A stretch of 64,000 bases of DNA from Myxococcus fulvus (GTDB lineage Bacteria; Myxococcota; Myxococcia; Myxococcales; Myxococcaceae). The notes below the pieces were generated by a model. That model saw nothing but the letters and a program-made list of their open reading frames with translations, was not told the origin of the DNA and made no database searches. Shown here one piece after another: positions 19,079-27,509 of the stretch; position 1 is the stretch's first letter, and each line of letters opens with the position of its first letter. The stretch lies in the NCBI RefSeq assembly GCF_900111765.1, contig NZ_FOIB01000002.1, positions 1,178,001-1,242,000 of the forward strand, given 5' to 3'. Position numbers and translations under genes: made by a program.

Positions 19079-19203
19079 GCCACCCCCAGCCACGAGAGGC
19101 CAGAGGCAGGCAGGTGACACACCCCGAGACTACGGGACGGCGTTCACATCCACGTCAATCACCCGAGGCTCCTCGGTGTGGGTGTCCGTGTTGACGGAGG
19201 GCA
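19079..19203. repeat. Right direct repeat at the 3' end of the lipoprotein gene
   Basis: The counterpart of 14838-14960. Here the repeat is continuous with the intact gene at 19130-20032: it spans its last ~24 codons, its TAG stop and ~50 bases downstream. The 4.1 kb between the two copies contains only foreign or decayed genes. Confidence 0.75.
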
Positions 19204-20032
19204 GCGAAGCGTTGACCTGCAGCGTCAGCGCCCAGGTGCCGTCGGTGAGCTGGCGCGGCACGTACTTCCAACTGAGTCGCACGCGGCCCGTCGTCAGGCC
19301 CTCGGCCACGAGCGCCTCGGTCGCCTTGCGCTCGATCTCCGCCGTGCTCATGCGGGTGCGCAGGAGGTGCCCCTCACGCGCCAGCGCCGGCCAGCGGATG
19401 AGCGCGCGCTGGAAGCCACCGTCCACGCCGTGCGTCACCACCGCGCGGTGCCCCTGCACGCGGATGCCATTGATGGCGCGCAGCACGAAGGTCTTGTGGC
19501 GATGCAGCTCCGCGGGCGCGAGCTCACCCGCCTCCTCGTTCTGGAGGAAGGACTGCACCTGGCGAATCTCGCCAATCTCCCCGGAGGGGACGCCCCAGCG
19601 GTTCAGCCGCGCCACGGCGTTACGCTGCAACACCCCGGGCTCCTGCGGCGTCGCGGGGCCGCTCTCCACCTTGTTCAACACCAGCACGCGGCCGGACGAG
19701 ATATCCCGCTCGAACCGCCAGGACGGCGATTCCATGTCGCGGCGCGTGCCCAGCTCCTCCGCGACAGTGAAGGACTCGGAGGTGCCGATGAGCCCGCGCT
19801 GGACCATGGCCTCGTTGAAGGCGGAGGCCGGCAAGAGCTGCGTGGGAATCGCGCCGGAGGGCAGCGCGGCGATGCCGCTGGAGTCGAAGGCGAAGCTGAC
19901 GGTGGTCGCCGCCTGTGTCACCTGCGCGGGGGCCAGATCCTGGCCCTCCTCCGCCAGGGGCGCCGCGGTGTCGCAGCCGAGCAGCGCGGTGAGAGGCAAT
20001 GCGGTCAGGAATCGGATGAGTTGGGTCTTCAT
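19130..20032 (-). CDS. Lipoprotein paired with the DUF6345 gene
   Basis: A 300-residue lipoprotein: MKTQLIRFLTALPLTALLGC, lipidated Cys20. It is followed by a low-complexity linker and a soluble alpha/beta domain with ESGPATPQEPGVLQRNAVAR, RHKTFVLRAINGIRVQGHRA and RVRLSWKYVPRQLTDGTWAL. A repeated mixed-strand pattern of this kind is seen in peptidase-propeptide-like domains, but no family is confirmed. It is transcribed 44 bases after the DUF6345 gene on the same strand, so the two probably act together at the outer membrane. The last ~24 codons are duplicated at 14838-14960. Confidence 0.75.
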   Translation of the reverse strand: MKTQLIRFLTALPLTALLGCDTAAPLAEEGQDLAPAQVTQAATTVSFAFDSSGIAALPSGAIPTQLLPASAFNEAMVQRGLIGTSESFTVAEELGTRRDMESPSWRFERDISSGRVLVLNKVESGPATPQEPGVLQRNAVARLNRWGVPSGEIGEIRQVQSFLQNEEAGELAPAELHRHKTFVLRAINGIRVQGHRAVVTHGVDGGFQRALIRWPALAREGHLLRTRMSTAEIERKATEALVAEGLTTGRVRLSWKYVPRQLTDGTWALTLQVNASLPSVNTDTHTEEPRVIDVDVNAVP

Positions 20033-20076
20033 GGTTTCGAGGTCCGAAAAGAAAGGGTGTGTGGAGAGAGGGAGGC

Positions 20077-20940
20077 TCAGGGCAGCTTGCGACCGTTGTC
20101 CGGGTTGCAGCCGCTCACGTAGAAGTAGGAGGAGCCCGTCTTGCTGCCGGTGTTCTTGCGGTCCCTCCAGCCCCCCGCCTCGAACATGCTCTTGCGCTTC
20201 GCCTTCGAGTCTCCGAAGACGATGGAGACCGGGCAGTCGTCGTAGATGACGCCCCAGTCGTAGGCCTCATCAATCCAGTTCTCGCCGACGCCGTCGTTCC
20301 GCGAGCCCTCCAGGTAGTCCTCCAGGTAGTCCGTCACGAAGCCGCCGCACGACGAGTCCCCGTGGAAGGCGTTCCAGACGGTGAAGTTGCTGCTGCTCGT
20401 CACCAGCTGGCGGTAGCCACCCTTCTCCCAGACCTCGATGTTGCCGGACCGGCAGGCCTTGACGACGGCGATGTCCAGCTTGCCGTTGCCCAGCCGCATG
20501 TGCTCATCCGTGCGCGCCGAGCACGAAGGGCTGCTGTTGCCCATGACCAGCGAGCTGCGGGGCGTGGACGCGTTGTGGCTGCCGTGCGTGTGGATGAAGA
20601 TGACGTCCGCGTCGTCCACGCCCGCGTTGAGGGCGGCGTCGTTGGACTCGCCCACCGCGCCCTTGGCCGGGTCCGTCCAGAGGTCCCGCGCCGCGTTCAT
20701 GTTGTTGAGCGTGCGCACGTCGGACCAGAGCCCAGAGCTGCGCAGCGAGTTGAAGTAGCCGGCGAACGCCGACGCCGTCTGGGTGTGCACGGAGTGCGAC
20801 GAGCCCGAGCACTGTCCGGAGCCGCCGAAGTTGGCGATGCCGTAGACATGCGTCTCGTTCGCCAGCGCCGCCGCCGGCACGAGCAGGGCGCCCGCGAGCG
20901 CGCCTGCCAGCCACTGCTTCTTTTGAGTCCGAATCTTCAT
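20077..20940 (-). CDS. DUF6345-type secreted protein with caspase-like His/Cys pair
   Basis: A 287-residue exported protein with a classical signal peptide (LAGALAGALLVPAAALA, then NETHVYG). ATG at 20938-20940 follows a GAGGGGGACC site. The body has ADVIFIHTHGSHNAS (His117, His119), a spacer, then LDIAVVKACRSGNIEVWE (Cys163). This His-Gly ... Ala-Cys spacing after beta-strands is the layout of clan CD (caspase/gingipain/clostripain) cysteine peptidases. DCPVSIVFGDSKAKR lies near the C terminus. I associate the sequence with DUF6345; peptidase activity is inference. It is followed by a lipoprotein gene that may be its anchor or inhibitor. Confidence 0.75.
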   Translation of the reverse strand: MKIRTQKKQWLAGALAGALLVPAAALANETHVYGIANFGGSGQCSGSSHSVHTQTASAFAGYFNSLRSSGLWSDVRTLNNMNAARDLWTDPAKGAVGESNDAALNAGVDDADVIFIHTHGSHNASTPRSSLVMGNSSPSCSARTDEHMRLGNGKLDIAVVKACRSGNIEVWEKGGYRQLVTSSSNFTVWNAFHGDSSCGGFVTDYLEDYLEGSRNDGVGENWIDEAYDWGVIYDDCPVSIVFGDSKAKRKSMFEAGGWRDRKNTGSKTGSSYFYVSGCNPDNGRKLP

Positions 20941-21103
20941 GGTCCAGGTCCCCCTCGAAAGAGGGCGTGCCCGCATGGCACGCCGGAGACGGGAGGGAGC
21001 GTGTCGCGCTCCGCTTCCCGGCCTCGGCACCTGAACGAACCCTGCTCCGGATATTCCCGGCCGTCTTTTTCCGGGGGATTCGGAAGGCCGCCCGGAGTCC
21101 CGC

Positions 21104-21784
21104 TCAGCCCGTCACGGCGCGGGAGCGCTTGAGGACCCGGGCCACGACGTCGAGGAACTCGTTGCTCGCCTCGGCCAGGTCCACGGCGCGCGCGTCCACC
21201 CAGCCCTGCAGGGAGTTGTAGCCCATGACCGCGGGAATGGCGACGAGCAGGCCGAAGGCCGTCGTCACCAGCGCCTCGGAGATGCCGGTGGAGATGTTCC
21301 CGATGCCGCCCGCGCCCGCCTCGCCCATCTGCTGGAACGCGGTGACGATGCCCATCGTCGTCCCGAGCAACCCCACGAAGGGCGCGGTGGAGGCCACCGT
21401 CGCCAGCTGCCCCAGGCCGCGCTTCATGCTCTGCACCTCGCGCTGCGCCTGCCGCTCCAGGTTCCGGGCGACGGACTCCATGATTTCGTTGCGGTCGTCA
21501 TCGGAGGCGGTGCGATAGGCCGTCAGGCCGGCGCGGATGGTGCGGCCGAGGTAGCCCACATCGGGCCCCAGCTTGACGTGGGCGGCGGTGTCGAAGTCCC
21601 CGTTGGCGAGCAGCGTGGCCAGCTCCGAGGCGTACTTGCGCGAGTTGCGGCGCGCGGCCCGGAAGACGAGCGCGCGCTCGACGAGGATGAGCAATGACAC
21701 CACGGACATCACGCCCATCGCGATGACGATGAACCGCGCGAAGGGGCCCATGTGGCCCCACAAACCCATCAAGGTGAAGTTCAT
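21104..21784 (-). CDS. MotA/TolQ/ExbB-family proton channel subunit
   Basis: A 226-residue inner-membrane protein with three helices: residues ~13-33 (FARFIVIAMGVMSVVSLLIL), and two after the cytoplasmic loop, VASTAPFVGLLGTTMGIVTA and SEALVTTAFGLLVAIPAVMG. These are the signature helices of ExbB/TolQ, which form a proton-driven motor with ExbD/TolR and a TonB/TolA partner. No ExbD/TolR or TonB gene is adjacent, so this is an orphan subunit here. ATG at 21784 is the first good start; a GGAGG lies rather far upstream (16 bases). Confidence 0.9.
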   Translation of the reverse strand: MNFTLMGLWGHMGPFARFIVIAMGVMSVVSLLILVERALVFRAARRNSRKYASELATLLANGDFDTAAHVKLGPDVGYLGRTIRAGLTAYRTASDDDRNEIMESVARNLERQAQREVQSMKRGLGQLATVASTAPFVGLLGTTMGIVTAFQQMGEAGAGGIGNISTGISEALVTTAFGLLVAIPAVMGYNSLQGWVDARAVDLAEASNEFLDVVARVLKRSRAVTG

Positions 21785-22069
21785 GGTGATTCGAAACGCG
21801 CCTCCTCGCGCGTTGGCCCCATGACGGAGCCACTGGGGGAACGACGACTCGAGCACTCGCGAGTCAAGGTACGAGGCGCGGACCTGGCCCGGGCGTTTGC
21901 CTTTCCATGAGTCAGTCATGATTGCGTCATGGGCGACGACGGGCTCCCCGCAAGGCATTGCGCCCACAGCCCAGGACAGACGTGGACCCGGGTACAGTTC
22001 CGGGACGCCCCGCATCCAGGTCACCTTGCGCGTCATCGCCGCCACGTCGGCGGCGGAATCGGAGGAGCC

Positions 22070-22636
22070 ATGTTCGGACCTGCTCGTGAATCATCCTGGA
22101 ACCGATGGGGCGCGCTCGCGCGGTTGCTGGGACTGCTGGTGGCGGCGCTCCCCACCCATCAGGCGTTCGCGCAAGCGGCGGTGGTGACCTGTCCCTCGGG
22201 GACCAACTCGGTGACCTTCAGTCCCGGGCTCACGAACGAGCCCCAGGACGTCCTCATCACCGGAGAGACGACCTACAGCCTGTGCGCCACCGTGCTCGGC
22301 CCCCGCGTGACCACCGCGACCTGGTCCGTGGGGCCCGTCCTGTTCCCGGGCAACTCGTGCGACAACTTCCTCTCCACCTACCGCAGCACCCTCACGCTGC
22401 AGTGGGACACCGGAGAGACCTCCACCGTCCTCTTCACCACCGTGAAGGTCGCGCTGCAGAGCACCACCTTCGCCTTCGTCCAGACGGGCACGGTGACCGC
22501 CGGCAAGTTCGTGGGGAATCGCGCGGTCCAGACCATCACCTACCTCAACGAGGACCTGGAGAACGGCTGCAACTCGCCGTCCGGCCTGACGCGCCTGGAT
22601 GGCCCCGCCACGCTGACCATCGCGCCGTTGTTGTGA
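22070..22636 (+). CDS. Secreted protein, paralogue of 55785-56339
   Basis: A 188-residue exported protein; GGAGGA at 22061-22066 precedes ATG 22070. The signal peptide is LARLLGLLVAALPTHQAFA. The mature part is beta-rich with spaced cysteines and LQWDTGETSTVLFTTVKVAL, GTVTAGKFVGNRAVQTITYL and LTRLDGPATLTIAPLL at the very C terminus. The lipoprotein at 55785-56339 has the same architecture (WNTGETSTLVQTRVAV, FGSVSSGKFAGATTVRV, LARLSGPSTLTVLGLL), so they form a family. The function is unknown; the fold is probably a single beta-sandwich. Confidence 0.8.
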   Translation: MFGPARESSWNRWGALARLLGLLVAALPTHQAFAQAAVVTCPSGTNSVTFSPGLTNEPQDVLITGETTYSLCATVLGPRVTTATWSVGPVLFPGNSCDNFLSTYRSTLTLQWDTGETSTVLFTTVKVALQSTTFAFVQTGTVTAGKFVGNRAVQTITYLNEDLENGCNSPSGLTRLDGPATLTIAPLL

Positions 22637-22678
22637 GCCGGGGCACGTCGCCTGGGGCTCCGGAGTACGCTGGGCACC

Positions 22679-23218
22679 ATGCGCGTCATCCTCGTCTCCG
22701 GTCCGTCGGGTGTCGGGAAGTCCACCGTGGCCCGGAGGCTGGCGGAGCAGTCACCCGAGGCGCGGGCGGTCCACCTGCCCTCGGATGACTTCTATGCCTA
22801 CGTGCGCAAGGGCTACCTCGAGCCCTGGCGCACCGAGGCCCATGACCAGAACATCACGGTGATGAACACCCTGGTCGCGAGCGCCACGGCCTATGCCGCG
22901 GGCGGGTACGAGGTGGTGGTCGATGGGGTCATCGGCCCCTGGTTCTTCGCCCCGTGGCTCGCCGCCGCGCGCGCGCACCCCCTCGACCTGCGGCTGGTCA
23001 TCCTCCTGCCCGACGAGGCCCGGACGGTGGCGCGAGCCCAGGCGCGCACCACGTCGGACGCCCTGACGGAGGCCGCCGTGCTGCGTGGCATCTGGCGCGG
23101 CTTTCGCGACGCATCCCTCCCGGAGGGTCATGTGCTCGACACGAGCGAGCAGGATGCCGCCGCCACGGTGGCCGCCGTGCGCCTGGCGATAACTGAAGGA
23201 CGGTTCAGGTTGGTGTGA
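22679..23218 (+). CDS. P-loop kinase-like ATPase
   Basis: A 179-residue protein of the zeta-toxin/AAA_33-like P-loop kinase group. The Walker A GPSGVGKST is at residues 8-16; HLPSDDFYAYVRKG supplies an Asp typical of a substrate or catalytic site, and VVVDGVIGPWF and LRLVILLPDEARTVARA follow. Family members phosphorylate small molecules such as antibiotics, nucleosides or sugars. The substrate is unknown. It starts 42 bases after the secreted-protein gene on the same strand; no partner antitoxin is seen. Confidence 0.8.
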   Translation: MRVILVSGPSGVGKSTVARRLAEQSPEARAVHLPSDDFYAYVRKGYLEPWRTEAHDQNITVMNTLVASATAYAAGGYEVVVDGVIGPWFFAPWLAAARAHPLDLRLVILLPDEARTVARAQARTTSDALTEAAVLRGIWRGFRDASLPEGHVLDTSEQDAAATVAAVRLAITEGRFRLV

Positions 23219-23367
23219 CGATGTCGGCACATCCACCATGCATCTTCTCGCACGTTGAGAACCGCGCCGTGGCGGCACATGGGCCTTAACAAGGCCCACG
23301 GACTGAAGTTAGGTGAATGCCGTGCGCGGCATGTCGCCGCCAGCTGCGACGGACGGACGTGCAAGCG

Positions 23368-24462
23368 ATGTCGGCGCCTCCACGCATTGCATTCGCCATC
23401 GAGACGACGCTCGGCAACGCCGTCTTCCTGCAGAACCTCAAGAGCGCCATGGCCGCGCGCACCGACATCACGCCGGTGTGGTTGCCCATCGACGAGCACG
23501 CGGACGACCTCTGGGAGGGCCTGCCCCTCGTGCGCTCGCGCCTGTCGCTTCGCGGGGGACTGAGGACGCGCTCGGCGTTGAATCAGGCGCTCGCGCAGGC
23601 GCCGGTGCAGGCCGCCGTGGTCCACACGCAGCGCATGGCGCACCTGGCGCACGACTTCATGGGGCGCGTGCCCAGCGTGGTCTCCACGGACGCCACACCG
23701 AGCGGCCTGGAGGACTACCTCCGGTACTACGGCCTGCGCTCGCAGCACGGTGGCTGGGTGGGCAAGGCGAAGAACGCGCTGCACCGCCGCACCTACTCCA
23801 TCGCGAAGGGCATGTTGTCCTTCTCCGAGTTCACCAAGCGCTCCCTGGTGGAGGAGTACGGCGTCCCGCGCGCCCGCGTGCACGTGGTCTGGCCGAGCGT
23901 GGACACCCGGCTGTGGCGTCCGGCCCCCGAGCGCAAGGCACAGGACGGCGTGGTGCGGCTGCTCTTCGTCGGAGGGGATTTGGGCCGCAAGGGCGGACAC
24001 CTGCTCCTGCGCTGGGCCCGGGAGACGCGGCTGCGGAACTGGCGGCTGGACCTGGTGACGTCCGACACCTTCGAGGCGCCGCCCGGCGTCCGCGTCCACA
24101 CCGGCGTCCGGCCCAACTCGCCCGAGCTGATTGGACTGGCGCAGGCGGCGGACCTGTTCGTCTTGCCGACGATGGCGGACATGTCCTCGTGGGCCATCGC
24201 GGAGGCGAAGGCCGCGGGCCTCGCGGTGGTGGCCACACCGGTGGGCGGCGTGGGCGAGCTGGTGAGGGACGGCGTGGACGGGCGGCTCGTCACCGCGGGC
24301 GACTACCCGGCGCTCGCGCGGGCCCTCGACTCGCTGGTGTCGAGCCCCGACACCTTGCGCACCATGGGCCACGAGGCCCGCCGCATGGCCGAGGAGCGCA
24401 TGGACCTGCATGCGACGTGCGACCAGATGCTCGCCTTCATCCGGGGCGTCACCGGCGTCTGA
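23368..24462 (+). CDS. GT4-type glycosyltransferase
   Basis: A 364-residue family-1 (GT-B fold) glycosyltransferase. The C-terminal nucleotide-sugar domain is clear: VRLLFVGGDLGRKGGHLLLR, GVRPNSPELIGLAQAADLFV, LPTMADMSSWAIAEAKAAGL, ATPVGGVGELVRDGVDGRLV (the E-x7-E-like motif). The N-terminal acceptor domain contains VVHTQRMAHLAHDF and SEFTKRSLVEEYGV. It probably adds a sugar to a cell-surface glycan or specialised metabolite. ATG at 23368 is preferred to one 51 bases upstream because homology begins at PRIAFAIET. It converges on the Asp-tailed lipoprotein with 5 bases between stops. Confidence 0.9.
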   Translation: MSAPPRIAFAIETTLGNAVFLQNLKSAMAARTDITPVWLPIDEHADDLWEGLPLVRSRLSLRGGLRTRSALNQALAQAPVQAAVVHTQRMAHLAHDFMGRVPSVVSTDATPSGLEDYLRYYGLRSQHGGWVGKAKNALHRRTYSIAKGMLSFSEFTKRSLVEEYGVPRARVHVVWPSVDTRLWRPAPERKAQDGVVRLLFVGGDLGRKGGHLLLRWARETRLRNWRLDLVTSDTFEAPPGVRVHTGVRPNSPELIGLAQAADLFVLPTMADMSSWAIAEAKAAGLAVVATPVGGVGELVRDGVDGRLVTAGDYPALARALDSLVSSPDTLRTMGHEARRMAEERMDLHATCDQMLAFIRGVTGV

Positions 24463-24467
24463 GGTCG

Positions 24468-25067
24468 CTAGTCGTCGTCCTCCTCGTCATCGTCGTCAGT
24501 CTTGTCCAGGACGACGTCGTGCAGGCGCTCCTCGCCCTCGCGGACGCAGACCTGCTCCTCCTTCTTCGCGTGCTCCTTCGCGTCGACCTCCAGCTCGTAG
24601 CACCCCTCGGGCAGGGGCCCCACGCGCAGCTCGCCCGTCGACGGGTCCACCGGCAGGTCATCGAAGGGCGTGCCGTCCACCTCCACCTCGCCCTCCTCGG
24701 GCACGTTGCCGTCCTGGCTCCGCAGCCGCACGGTGATGAAGGCGCCCGGCGCCGCGGCGATATCCCCCACGTCGATGATGCGCGCGCCCTGCGGCACCAC
24801 CCGCACCCGGGCCGCGTGCGTGCGCGAGGCCAGCACGAGCAGCTCCACCGTCCTGGCGGGCACACCCTCCAGCTCGAAGCGCCCGTCCGAGGACACACCG
24901 GTCATCACATCGGACTCACCGAACACGCTCACCCACGCCACGTCGGCGTCGGCGCCGAGGATGCGCCCTCGCACGGAGCCCTCCCCCAGCTGTCCGTTGT
25001 TGAAGCCGCCACAGGCCCCCAAGAGGAAGAGCATCGACACGAGCCACGGCTGTCCAGGCGCACGCAT
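24468..25067 (-). CDS. Asp-tailed lipoprotein of the sigma/caspase operon
   Basis: A 199-residue lipoprotein (WLVSMLFLLGAC, Cys19) whose ATG overlaps the TGA of the caspase gene by one base. The mature part looks like tandem carboxypeptidase-regulatory-like beta domains (GSVRGRILGADADVAWVSV, SSDGRFELEGVPARTVELLV; PEEGEVEVDGTPFDDLPVD, PLPEGCYELEVDAKEH). The C terminus is KTDDDDEEDDD, a possible metal- or calcium-binding tail. Translational coupling says it is made together with the caspase-domain lipoprotein; it may be its partner on the outer membrane. Function unknown. Confidence 0.75.
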   Translation of the reverse strand: MRAPGQPWLVSMLFLLGACGGFNNGQLGEGSVRGRILGADADVAWVSVFGESDVMTGVSSDGRFELEGVPARTVELLVLASRTHAARVRVVPQGARIIDVGDIAAAPGAFITVRLRSQDGNVPEEGEVEVDGTPFDDLPVDPSTGELRVGPLPEGCYELEVDAKEHAKKEEQVCVREGEERLHDVVLDKTDDDDEEDDD

Positions 25068-26725
25068 CAGAAGCGATACCCTCCGCTCAGCCACAAACCA
25101 CCGAAGCCCACCGCGCGAGTGCGCCCGTCCACGGGCACATAGGCCCAGAGCAGCTGCCCCTTGGCCTCCAGCACCCACCGCGCCCCCAGCTTCCATGACA
25201 CTCCCGCCATCCAGCCAGGCCATACCGTGAAGTAGCGCTCATCCTGCTTCAGCAGGTCCAACTGGAAGGAGCGCTCCATCCACAGAGCGGCCACACGCGG
25301 CCCCGTGGACACGCCCAGCCGCCCCCACTCCCACGACGGCCCCACCGTCAGCCCCAGCATCACCGCCCGGTGCCTCACCGGCACCGTCCCACCCAACTCC
25401 AGTTGGAGCGCCTGACGCCCCTGCCCCACGGCCAGGTCCACGCCCACGTCCAATCGCTCTTCGAGCAGCAGCCCCTGCCACCGCAAGCCCGCGCCCGCCA
25501 TCAACGTCCGGGGGAGGACCTCACGCCGGCTGCGGGCATCCAGGAAGCCCAGCACGCCCATGTCCAGCGAGACGGTGCGCCGAGGCCCCTCCGCCTGCTC
25601 GCGCAGCATCGAGTCCAGCGCCCGACGCTCACCGGGACGCAGCACCACCGTGTCCTCCCACAGCAGCGCGCCGCCCTTGTGCAGCCCCAGTCGACGGTTT
25701 CCCTCGGGCAGCGCCACACCGCCCGGCAGCTCACCCGCGTCCACGCCATCCACCTTGAGCGTGAAGCCCTCCAGGCGAGGACTGTAGGAGAACACCTCCG
25801 GCTGGCCGGGCTGGGACAGGGAGCCGGAGAGCAACACCGGGTCCGCGCCCACTTCCGTCATCCGCACGCTCGGGCGCTGTCGCCCCTGCGTATACGTCCA
25901 CGTGTGGCGGCGAGCCCAATCGTGCGCCTCGGTGGCGCTCACCGCGCCGTCGCGGTTGCGGTCCGCGCGCCCGTCGAGCGCCTGGATGAAGAAGTGGGTG
26001 TAGATGTCATTGCCGAGCGCGTCGTCCTCGCGCGCCGCCTCGCCCCAATCACTGGCGGAGAGGACGAGCGACGCGCGGCTGTCCTCCTCCAACGGGCGAG
26101 GGAGGAACGCGGCCTTGGTGCGCTCCAGCTCCGAGCGCACCGACTCCGGCAGCAGCGACTTGCCCGTGCCGCTGTGACACGTGGCCAGCACCAGCACCCG
26201 ACGCAGTGAGCCCAGCCGCTCCATCGCCTGCTCCAGCACCACCATCTCCAGCCCCGTGCCCTGCACATCCCGGAAGCGCGTGTCACGCATCACCAGGTAC
26301 CGCTGGAGCTCGCCCCGCGTGTCGCGCGCGAGCGTGCCGTGGCCGGAGACGTAGACGACCACCACGTCCCTCGGATTCCACGCGCGTGCCTGGAGTGTCC
26401 GCAGCGCCTCCAGCACTCCCGCGCGCGTCGTCTGCTCCGGACGGTTGAGCACCGTCACCGAGGCGAAGCCTCCACGCCTCGGGTCCGCCAGCACGCGCCC
26501 CAGGTCCTCCGCGTCCTTGCCCGGATAGCGGAGGTCGTTCCAGGAGTCGTCGTCGTACTGGTCGATGCCGATGAGCAGCGCGTGGCGCTCGCCCTCGTGC
26601 GCCGAGGCGAGACGCGCCGGGTCCAGGCGCACCTTCACCGCCTTCCCCTTCTCCCGCGCGCCACCGCAGGCCGAGAGCGCCACGAGCACGAGACCGAGGA
26701 CGAACTGGAGCCGGAAGCGAATCAA
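25067..26725 (-). CDS. Caspase-domain (C14) lipoprotein with beta-barrel-like C terminus
   Basis: A 552-residue lipoprotein (FVLGLVLVALSAC, Cys20). Residues ~45-290 are a metacaspase/caspase domain: HALLIGIDQYDDD, RYPGKDAEDLGRVL, VVVVYVSGHG with catalytic His129, and VLVLATCHSGTGKS with Cys183. At DRNRDGAVSATE is a perfect 12-residue EF-hand-type calcium loop. After a linker (about 300-370) the C-terminal ~180 residues alternate hydrophobic and polar residues and end GFGGLWLSGGYRF, resembling an outer-membrane beta-barrel or sheet. It is the third gene of an operon headed by an ECF sigma factor, so it is probably under that factor. The target is unknown. Confidence 0.88.
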   Translation of the reverse strand: MIRFRLQFVLGLVLVALSACGGAREKGKAVKVRLDPARLASAHEGERHALLIGIDQYDDDSWNDLRYPGKDAEDLGRVLADPRRGGFASVTVLNRPEQTTRAGVLEALRTLQARAWNPRDVVVVYVSGHGTLARDTRGELQRYLVMRDTRFRDVQGTGLEMVVLEQAMERLGSLRRVLVLATCHSGTGKSLLPESVRSELERTKAAFLPRPLEEDSRASLVLSASDWGEAAREDDALGNDIYTHFFIQALDGRADRNRDGAVSATEAHDWARRHTWTYTQGRQRPSVRMTEVGADPVLLSGSLSQPGQPEVFSYSPRLEGFTLKVDGVDAGELPGGVALPEGNRRLGLHKGGALLWEDTVVLRPGERRALDSMLREQAEGPRRTVSLDMGVLGFLDARSRREVLPRTLMAGAGLRWQGLLLEERLDVGVDLAVGQGRQALQLELGGTVPVRHRAVMLGLTVGPSWEWGRLGVSTGPRVAALWMERSFQLDLLKQDERYFTVWPGWMAGVSWKLGARWVLEAKGQLLWAYVPVDGRTRAVGFGGLWLSGGYRF

Positions 26726-26735
26726 GGGCCCACGC

Positions 26736-27506
26736 TCAGCGAGCGCCCTCCGCAGTCACCCGCAACCCGAGCCGGGCCAGCGTCGCCTCCTGAGGTACGA
26801 GCCCTCTCGCGAGCGCGGCGTCCCGAGCCTCCCGGGAGCCCTGCCCTCGAGGCCACGCGGCCAGCACCAGCGTCCTCGGGCCCTGCTCGCCCTCCAGGGA
26901 CACGCCCGCCAGCTCACCGTCTTCGCGCAGGTCATGTGTCCCCGCCTCCAGCGCGTAGCCGCCCAGCATCTGCACGGAGCCATCGGGCGACTCCAGCGCG
27001 AGCAGCGCGTCCGCCAGCTCGCTCGCGCGATAGCGCACCAGCACCACGGCCTCGGGAGGGAGCGGTGCCCCGTCCGCCAGCGGGCGCAGGCTCCCATCCG
27101 GCATCCGGGCGAGCGCCGTCAGCTCCAGCGACAGCGCGGCGCCACCCTTCAATCGCACCGAGGTGCCCGGCTGCTCGCCGGTCAGCAGCGCGGGGTGGAC
27201 CGCGAAGGTGACCACCGCGGCGACGGCCACCGCCACCGCGCCGGAGAGCCACACACGCCTCGGCGGACCGAGCCGCTTGCGCAAGCGGGCCCAGCCCACC
27301 GCGTCCTCGCGAACAGGAGCCAGGCCCCCGAGCGCCTCGTCCGTCATCGCCTCCAGGCCGAGTGCGTCGTCGTTCTTCTCGAGGAACGTCTCGCACTCGT
27401 CGCAGGGACGCGACAGGTGGTCGGCGAAGTACGCCACCGCATCGGGAGATTTGTCCCGCAGCTCCCGCCAGCTTCGCGCATCCAGGTGTCTGCCCGCGTC
27501 AGCCAT
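26736..27506 (-). CDS. Transmembrane anti-sigma factor (zinc-finger type)
   Basis: A 256-residue protein with an N-terminal cytoplasmic zinc-binding-like motif (His30, Cys35, Cys38 in HLSRPCDEC), one transmembrane helix at about 86-104 (VWLSGAVAVAVAAVVTFAVH), and a periplasmic part with beta segments such as LVRYRASELADALLALESPD. This is the topology of ZAS-like anti-sigma factors that hold an ECF sigma factor until a periplasmic signal arrives. It starts 3 bases after the sigma gene stop. The caspase lipoprotein follows after 10 bases, placing a peptidase-like protein in the same sensing unit. Confidence 0.8.
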   Translation of the reverse strand: MADAGRHLDARSWRELRDKSPDAVAYFADHLSRPCDECETFLEKNDDALGLEAMTDEALGGLAPVREDAVGWARLRKRLGPPRRVWLSGAVAVAVAAVVTFAVHPALLTGEQPGTSVRLKGGAALSLELTALARMPDGSLRPLADGAPLPPEAVVLVRYRASELADALLALESPDGSVQMLGGYALEAGTHDLREDGELAGVSLEGEQGPRTLVLAAWPRGQGSREARDAALARGLVPQEATLARLGLRVTAEGAR

Positions 27507-27509
27507 GGC

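Noticed and set aside
22679..23218. Zeta-toxin of a toxin-antitoxin pair
   Set aside because: Walker A and an Asp site are present, but there is no antitoxin gene next to it and the sequence fits generic small-molecule kinases equally well.
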